Origin: Erythrophleum ivorense
Taxonomy: Eukaryota; Streptophyta; Magnoliopsida; Fabales; Fabaceae
Reading direction: 5' to 3'
DNA length: 64,000 nt
NCBI GenBank assembly: GCA_026724425.1
Contig: JAIUCV010000582.1
Location: forward strand, 454,903-518,902
Positions 57,149 through 64,000 of the stretch are shown here, piece by piece. Both the position numbers and the translations under genes were made by a program. Below the pieces are notes generated by a model. That model saw only the letters and a list, made by a program, of their open reading frames with translations. It ran no database searches and was not told the origin of the DNA. Every line of letters begins with the position of its first letter. The first letter of the stretch is position 1.

Positions 57149-57958
57149 ATGGCGATTCCGTATCCCCATTTTATCGCCTCTGAGAAGGCAGCCATAGAGA
57201 CAGGTCTTCTGGTACCTTCTTCTTCGCCTCCGTCGTCGTCCCCTGTGATTCTAACCCAAGACGAGCTCAAGAAAATCGCGGCCTACAAGGCCGTCGAGTA
57301 CGTCGAGTCTGGCATGGTCCTGGGTCTCGGAACCGGGTCAACGGCGAAGCACGCGGTGGCCCGAATCGGCGAACTCTTAAAACAAGGCAAGCTCAAGAAC
57401 ATCATAGGAATTCCCACATCGAAGATGACCCACGACCAGGCTCTGTCTCTAGGAATCCCATTATCAGATCTTGACTCTCACCCCGTTGTCGATCTCGCCA
57501 TCGACGGTGCTGACGAGGTCGACCCCTATTTGAATTTGGTGAAAGGTCGGGGCGGGTCGCTCCTGAGGGAGAAAATGGTAGAGGGTGCTTGTAAGAAATT
57601 CGTCGTTATTGTTGACGAGTCCAAATTGGTGAAGCATTTGGGAGGTAGTGGGTTGGCCATGCCTGTAGAAATTGTACCGTTTTGTTGGAAATTCAGTGCT
57701 TCTAGGCTTCAAAAATTGTTTGAGGATTCGGGTTGTGGGGCAAAGTTGAGAACTTTTGGGGAAAACGACGAACCCTTTGTCACTGATAATGGGAATTACA
57801 TTGTGGATTTGTATTTCAAGAGAAGTATTGGTGATTTGAAGGCTGCGAGTGACGCAATTCTGCAACTTGCAGGGGTTGTAGAACATGGGATGTTTCTGGA
57901 CATGGCAACCACTGTTATCGTAGCAGGTGAACTTGGGGTAACCGTGAAAACCAAGTAG
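57149..57958 (+). CDS. RPI2: Ribose-5-phosphate isomerase A family, cytosolic type (269 aa)
   Basis: Interconverts ribose 5-phosphate and ribulose 5-phosphate in the pentose phosphate pathway. Intronless and complete. A Ser/Pro-rich N-terminal tail (residues 1-36, PSSSPPSSSPVI) precedes the RpiA fold. Visible motifs: phosphate loop GLGTGSTAKH (59-68), IGIPTSKMT (86-94), catalytic AIDGADEVD (117-125; Asp119 and Asp122 match E. coli Asp81 and Asp84), KGRGGSLLREK (132-142; Lys132 and Glu141 match Lys94 and Glu103), and MPVEIVPF (171-178). The short tail lacks an obvious chloroplast transit peptide, so the plant cytosolic RPI1/RPI2 (RSW10) type fits best; choosing between these two is not possible from sequence alone. 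GC at third positions is high in the first half and drops after about 57580. The start has an AAATGGCG context. Confidence 0.96.
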   Translation: MAIPYPHFIASEKAAIETGLLVPSSSPPSSSPVILTQDELKKIAAYKAVEYVESGMVLGLGTGSTAKHAVARIGELLKQGKLKNIIGIPTSKMTHDQALSLGIPLSDLDSHPVVDLAIDGADEVDPYLNLVKGRGGSLLREKMVEGACKKFVVIVDESKLVKHLGGSGLAMPVEIVPFCWKFSASRLQKLFEDSGCGAKLRTFGENDEPFVTDNGNYIVDLYFKRSIGDLKAASDAILQLAGVVEHGMFLDMATTVIVAGELGVTVKTK

Positions 57959-58744
57959 GTGAAATCAGAGTATCATTTTGTTGTGTTGTGGGTTTGTACT
58001 GTGTTGAATGGGCGAAATCAGAATATCTGACACGATATATGTCGTAGTACTAAATGTTTTTATTCAGTGAATCAATCGGAAGAGGTGATATTCTTGGATG
58101 TAAAAGGGGGAAAGTTATTCATATCCTAATATTAATGGATACAGTAGATGGAGAAAGTGTCCAAGTTCTCCTCAAACTATTGTTATTTGACTTAGTTTAA
58201 GCAAGTCAATGTGATTCAGATTTGGCTTCTTTATCCCTTTTGCTGACGTTGATTTGTATAATAGTTCGTAGTCAACTACCATATAGTCAAGGATATGACT
58301 TATCAAAATTTATCAGATATAATTAAGCAACTTTCAGTTTGAAATTTTTTAATGATCAGCTCTCACTTCTTGATGGATAAAGTTCATGTAAAACATGACG
58401 GAAGTTTGTTTGGAAGAATTCAGAAAATCATTTTTAGTTACTGTTTATGTTGAATTTTAACAAGTCTCCATCTGCTACCTGATCCGTAGGGCTGGTTTGG
58501 GGTGGTCATTTCATTGGAGCTTTCTTTGGGATTTATTGGGTTGTTTCACTATGAAAGGATCCAAAATCGAGGGCTCAAATTGTTGCTTTGAAGGCACAAT
58601 GCCTTGGGATCTTATCTATGACTGAATATACATGCTTCACGGGATTTACTAGGCTGAAATCTTCAGTTCAAACTTCACCGTTGTGATGTTAAAAAAACAA
58701 AATGCAAAAATTGAGGCCGTATTTACTATAAAAGAAAATTATAA
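57959..58744. other. Isomerase 3'UTR and flank
   Basis: No further gene. The first few hundred bases are probably 3'UTR. Confidence 0.5.
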
Positions 58745-58990
58745 AATTGCTCTTTAAATGGTTTAGATATGTGTGATGAGGACCTCTAAAATTTTAATAA
58801 GAATAATAAATTAGATAAAGAATAATCTAATAATTAAAAAAATTAAAAAAATTATAAGCAAAATTATTAAAAAAAATTAGATTTAAGTAGATTGTTTAAA
58901 AACATAATTTATGACAGGACTTTATGCCATTATTTGATTTATTTAACCAACTTTACCTAATGAAAAATTGTTTGTTATTGTTATTATTAT
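58745..58990 (+). mobile_element. Decayed 3' tail of an L1-type LINE, second copy
   Basis: Reads KWFRYV and GPLKF, then KKLDLSRLFKNIIYDRTL, with stops, matching the end of plant L1 reverse transcriptase (a LRWFGHVxRRP-type motif followed by the terminal DR box), and finishes in TTGTTTGTTATTGTTATTATT. Clearly alike to 9405-9605 over the last 100 bases and in the same orientation. Confidence 0.75.
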
Positions 58991-60785
58991 TGTAATACTT
59001 TACACTTGAAGAAACTTATTTAAAATGTAAAATGTATTCACATATTATAATTTTGTCTAAAGAATTTAGGTAGGTAGTTCCTATGAAAATGTTCATTAGA
59101 AAGAGTCACTATGCTATTCAGAATAGTTAGAAAAATACAGGAAACACAAATGAAATGATTTCATGAATATGGGGCCAAAATGGTAGTAGCCATATAATGA
59201 TAATTAAAAAGAAACACTTGTTGACTATAATGGATTCCACAACTCTTGCAGTATTTGATTTACAATTGAATGAAGCAGGTACATGGGCTCAAGCCTCAAT
59301 TGCAACACAAGTTAGCCCATAACATCATTAAATAGTGGGGGCCAACAAACCTTTTGGTGCTTTAGGCTGTTGGGCCAGACTCTCATGGGCAAAATTGTGG
59401 TACTGAAAATATATTCGATACTCTTGGCTATTTGACAATGTTATCAACAATTAAATGAGTTTGAATATCATCATCCAATGATCAAGATCACTAACAAATA
59501 GGCAGAATAACACCATAGGTACGATATAATTTTTCTTTCGTCATTATTTGTGAGTTTTTTTTTTTAAATATGTATTGGATTTTTCTCTTTCTTCGTATTG
59601 CTAATAAATCATGTCCTAATTAATTATTTTGTGTGCACTCGAGCTAAGCTAATTTATCTTGCAGATTCGATCAAAGGAAAGCCTTGAAACCAAATTCAAG
59701 AATATGACCCATACAATTGATCCGTCTTGGTATTACCCTCGAGTTCAAGTTTAATATTGTGTCAAAGGCACGTTTTAACTTAGACCAATTAAAACAGAAA
59801 CCGTGTTTGAAAATACTTTCATTTTCTATGCATGCAATTTACAAAGAACACAAGGCCTCATATTGTGATTATGATGTTTGAAAAGTCATTACCTTCTAAA
59901 TGTAATTTTCTCTTTTAAATAATATTGGAAAGTATTGAGCTTTTACATGCTCGAATTTTAGCAAGCGAACCCCAACGTTCAAAACTCTTTTTTCTTTAAT
60001 TTTATAATAGTTTAATACAAATGTTTCAATTTAATATCTCTCATGCAAATTATTCAAATCTCTTGTCAATAATTTACTCCAAATAATTGATTGTAAAACT
60101 CTTTCACGCTTGCCACTAAAATTGACCCACCAAATTCATGATCTCAGTTTACAAATAACAAAATATAATACAACTGATATATCTTAGTTAAAAGTAAATA
60201 GATAAATGAATAAATGATTTTAAAACCCCAAATGGTAGAATATAATATGAGAAGAATGAACAAAGGAAATGCTTTCGCTTATACTCTTTTAGCTTTTGCT
60301 TTGTGAGGTATATTTTATTTAATTTATCACTATCTTTCGCTCAATTTGTTATAGTCAAAAGGTGAAAGTGAAGGGCTATAGCTCTTTTGCCAGGAAAATT
60401 CCGGAATCAAGTGGCCAATATAACCCAATGACTTTGCTTATTCTTTTGTTTTCAATGGTTGATAATATTCATAACATTATTTCCTAGAGAAGAATTACAT
60501 TATTTTCATGTTATATATTCACAGCAATTATCATGTAGTAGAAGTTTTCATATATATATATATAAAATATTTTTCTATTAAACTAGTATTCGGATAATAA
60601 CTTTACTTTTTATTTTGACACATATATCATCCTAGATTAATTAATGGCATAATCTGACTTTTTCCTTTCTTAATTTTTTTCAATAAAAAACACCAAAGAT
60701 CAAAGTAAAAAAATTTTCAACAGAATCTAAACCTGCAATTATATAGAACATAGATTTTTATTTTAAAAGTGGTACACCTTATAGG
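58991..60785. other. Intergenic, no gene seen
   Basis: AT-rich with no open frame of note; a short AT run near 60551-60564. Confidence 0.6.
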
Positions 60786-60793
60786 ATATGAAG

Positions 60794-61461
60794 TAGATCT
60801 GATCATGGGTTAAGAAGCTCGCTTGACCCGATAGGCCCGACTAAACAAAATAGATATAAACATAAAAAAAAGTCCAAAAAATGAGCATGTTTTTAAAAAG
60901 CCCGAATATAAAAAAGGCCGTGTTTGGACTTTTTTTAAGCTCGGCCCGAGCCCGACAATATTATAATTATTTGTATACATTATTAATAAATAATATTATT
61001 AAAATATTTATTTATAACTATAGATATAAGTAAAAAAGAATTATATAACATATATGATTATTATTATTATTACTTTTACTTATTGTATAATATATTATTA
61101 TGAATGAATTATAATTCAAATAAAATAAAATATTAATAGTAATATTTTTTTCAAAATTATTTTTTGAGAAATTTTACTATCTTATATATATAGATATATA
61201 TTTTAAGTTATTTAAATTTTTTATTATTTTTTATGAGTTATTTAGAATTTAAAATAAGAATAAAAATATGACTAACAAGTAATGAAATAAATATATATAT
61301 ATATATAATATTTAAATTTAAAAAAGAAGAAGATAAAAATATTAAAAAAAATTGTCGCAAAACAAGCTGGCCCTGGCTCTCGGGCCTGGGCCTAAAAAAT
61401 TTGTAAATTTTTTTATGAGCTCGACTTGTTTTTAATTGAACCAGGCCCGTGATGAGGTCTA
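60794..61461 (+). mobile_element. hAT-type MITE, family 1, copy B (668 bp)
   Basis: Perfect 8-base target duplication ATATGAAG at 60786-60793 and 61462-61469. Inverted ends TAGATCTGATCATGGG and TAGACCTCATCACGGG (reverse complement of the 3' end). GC-rich subterminal blocks (GCTCGGCCCGAGC, TCTCGGGCCTGGGCC) flank an AT-rich core. Full-length relative of 11892-12524 in inverted orientation. Confidence 0.92.
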
Positions 61462-62250
61462 ATATGAAGTAAATAGATAACAATAAAAAGAAAAAAAAAA
61501 AAGAAATTTAGAGAGAGTGTTGAAGAAGTGAAAATAGGACAAATTCAAATAACGTTCTTTACACCTATGTATTTATGTATTTACAGAGAGAATGACATGA
61601 AAAGTAAAAAATATGTATAAAGTTTATTTTTTCTCTTTATATTGATTTTATTTTTTTTTTATTTGTCTCTAAATGTACTGTATGTATTCAATTTATGAAT
61701 ATTGAAAAATCAGAATCGGTTGAATTATGGTTGCAGATGAAATATTCATTATTGATAGTCATTGTTATCAGAAACCTTTTTCGGTAGTGAACTATCATTA
61801 GCAACTTTAGAATGTAATAGATCGGTTCTTAACAAATCATTCCACTGACTATGGCTAGTTGGACAATAAATTGATTGTAACCAACTCTCTTGAGAAGTCC
61901 CTTTCATCATAAAATCAAATTATTCTTACCAAAATATCCTTTTGGGAAAATTACTCCTAATATATTTTATTGTGATTGATTGTACTCTATCTTTTAAGTA
62001 TATAATTAAATTACAATTCTTTCGTTTATATCAATAATGACATTAAAAGAAGGATTCTTTTGCAAATTTGTTCTATGTAAGAAAGGGTTATATAATGTGA
62101 GAATGATTAACATTAAATTTTCAGCAAAATATTCATACATATCCTACACTACTAAATTATATTTAATAATTTATATTTATATAAATTTTTAAAATGGAGG
62201 AATGGTGATTTACTAGGGGAGAATACCTAATTAGATGCATTTTTTAGAGT

Positions 62251-62254
<4 letters not shown>

Positions 62255-62282
<28 letters not shown>
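62255..62282. repeat. (TA)n microsatellite, 28 bp
   Basis: Uninterrupted TA run, the longest dinucleotide repeat in the window. Confidence 0.97.
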
Positions 62283-63062
62283 ACATTTTAACACCCCCAT
62301 AATTATGTTTTTTAACCGCCTACAATATAATGTAAATTTTTGACTTTGAACCTTATAGGGAGTTATACTCATGAATTTCGTATTATATATTAATCCAAAA
62401 TTTAAAATATTAAACTTATGAATTAATTCACTTATATAATCATTACTTAATCCATTTTCTTCCAATGTTGGATTTCCCATTCATGTTTGTATCCAACGTA
62501 AACTAATACTGTGTTAGTTATAACAAGTCAATATAACAACTATATAGAGAGTGGAGCAAGAGAACCTGTCACATGCCTACACTCGCTCACCATGTGCACA
62601 TTACTCTTTCAATAAAGGCTTCCTTTTTGTACCATTCTTCAATTAAATTCATATTTGGGGAAAACCTATTTTTTTACCTTCTCAGAACCCCCATCACATG
62701 ATCACATCACAGCAGCACTTTTTATTCTGCGGAAAAGTACATTCTATTCTTTTAAAATATTGTTAAGTTATATATAATATTAATATTTAAATTTTAAAAT
62801 ATAATATCTTATCTCTTAAATTATTGTAAAAAATAAAAATTGTTAGCTATATATTATATTTAACATTTAATAAAGAAATACATGATCAACAAAAATTGGC
62901 TTTTAAATCTTCAAAAGTCAGCTTATATATATTATTCATTTTGGAAGTTGGAAAAAAAAAACCAGTTTGTGTTATCTGATTTGAGAAAAGCTATTCTTTC
63001 TAAATTGAAATTAGTAGTTTTTTCTCAAATTAGATAGTAGATTTTAACTTAGGAAGATTTGA

Positions 63063-63085
63063 ATATATATATATATATATATATA
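63063..63085. repeat. (AT)n microsatellite
   Basis: Uninterrupted AT run of 23 bases. Confidence 0.95.
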
Positions 63086-63960
63086 AAGATTAGCATTTAA
63101 GACAAAATACAGAAGGTTTTTTTTTTTTTGTTTCCACGCAATACTGGAACAAAAGGAAAAGTCGCTTATGAATCAATAAAACCAGGTTTCGTTTAATATA
63201 CGAAAAATTATTTGTAGATACCTTGCAATATTATAGATGGTTAATGTCTTTAAGAAAGAGTAAAATGATATTGGAAATGCATAGAAATAGATCAGGATTG
63301 GACTCATGATATCAGATTTAACTTAATTTTAAAGATTAAAGATGATTTTAAATGAATTATGGTTCTCATGAACTAAAAATCATAGCTATATTATCTTGTA
63401 CTTTGATTGTTTTATTCTAGATTGTGGTTATTGCCTCTTGATCCAGACTTGAAACGACCCCATTAAAATGATTTTAGATTTTTTGCCAGATTACGTTATG
63501 TGTGATAAGAAAAAAAGAATAATATTAAAAAATCACTTCTTCTTTTTTCTATCTCTCCAATTATATATTATATATTTATTTACTAAATATAAAAAAAAAA
63601 AATCCACACATAGAATGCTGTGCATTTTACATATACATTCACAACTATCGCTCTCCATTTACTTGTAAATGCCGTGCATTATAAACATGCAAGTTAAATT
63701 AGAAATGCAAGAAGGATCTCGTTAATTTCGTTTTTGTTAACTCGTTTTAACTCATTCAAATTTATTTATTTATTTTTTGGGATCAGGTTCAAATGAGTTA
63801 ACAAATTTGTATGAATGAAATTTTATATAAGAAAATGAAATTGCTCAGATTAATCAATATTGCAGTTCAAAAATTTGTGTAATATTGGGCACGTCAAAAT
63901 AAACAAAATTTGTCTAAACGAATTTGATCTAAACAAATCCATCAAGTTTAAATTGACCCC

Positions 63961-63990
63961 GAAAAAAGAAAAGAAAAGAAAAGAAAAGAA
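63961..63990. repeat. (AAAAG)n repeat at window end
   Basis: Five to six pentamer repeats followed by TGATTGATTG, which reaches the end of the window and may continue. Confidence 0.95.
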
Positions 63991-64000
63991 TGATTGATTG

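Larger units (their letters stand above)
61470..64000. other. AT-rich intergenic with microsatellites, no gene seen
   Basis: Open frames of 66-76 codons here lack coding character. A leader-like pyrimidine patch at about 62560-62720 has no following gene in the window. Confidence 0.6.

Noticed and set aside
57149..57260. Considered a chloroplast transit peptide on the isomerase
   Set aside because: The tail is short, contains several acidic residues near its start and matches the cytosolic type; plastid isomerases carry a longer presequence.

Overview
This is nuclear DNA from a dicot plant, and the general look suggests a perennial or woody rosid, though the species cannot be fixed from the window alone. 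It is AT-rich and gene-poor. It carries a spliced ABCG half-transporter, a PIN-LIKES auxin carrier, a plant-type ribose-5-phosphate isomerase, a MIR319 hairpin, and many small DNA transposons plus a nested LTR retrotransposon. No tRNA, rRNA, CRISPR or bacterial-type operon was seen.

Layout. 1-8.5 kb: the 3' two thirds of an ABCG7-type transporter gene (+), eight exons with clean splice sites; its 5' end lies outside the window. 8.5-16.4 kb: intergenic, with an L1 tail, a 633-bp hAT-type MITE and a Stowaway MITE. 16.6-17.1 kb: an intact gene for a small one-helix membrane protein of unknown function, with two in-frame candidate starts. 17.2-30.3 kb: three diverged tandem copies of a non-coding unit. 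Copy 1 carries a 1.06-kb solo LTR that was itself split by a 4.7-kb Ty1/copia element; copy 2 carries two small MITEs with visible empty sites in copy 1. 31.6-31.8 kb: a MIR319 precursor (-). 32-42 kb: AT-rich spacer with a CACTA-like element, a second hAT-type MITE and a foldback element. 42.6-44.0 kb: intronless PILS2-like gene (+) with a 5'UTR intron. 45.3-56 kb: a direct duplication of a mostly non-coding block; copy 1 contains an unidentified broken coding fragment (-). 57.1-58.0 kb: intronless cytosolic-type ribose-5-phosphate isomerase (+), with an internally repeated leader and a short uORF. 58-64 kb: spacer with another L1 tail, a second member of the first hAT MITE family (inverted relative to the first) and long AT microsatellites.

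The genes do not form a pathway. Their linkage is the informative part. In Arabidopsis, PILS2 sits beside one ribose-5-phosphate isomerase gene on chromosome 1 (At1g71090/At1g71100), while the other isomerase gene sits near ABCG7 on chromosome 2 (At2g01290/At2g01320). This window has ABCG7, PILS2 and one isomerase on a single segment, which fits an unfractionated ancestral order. I found no convincing new protein-coding system. The most unusual material is the 17-30 kb array with its readable insertion history, the duplicated 45-56 kb block with the unidentified fragment, and the dual-start membrane protein.
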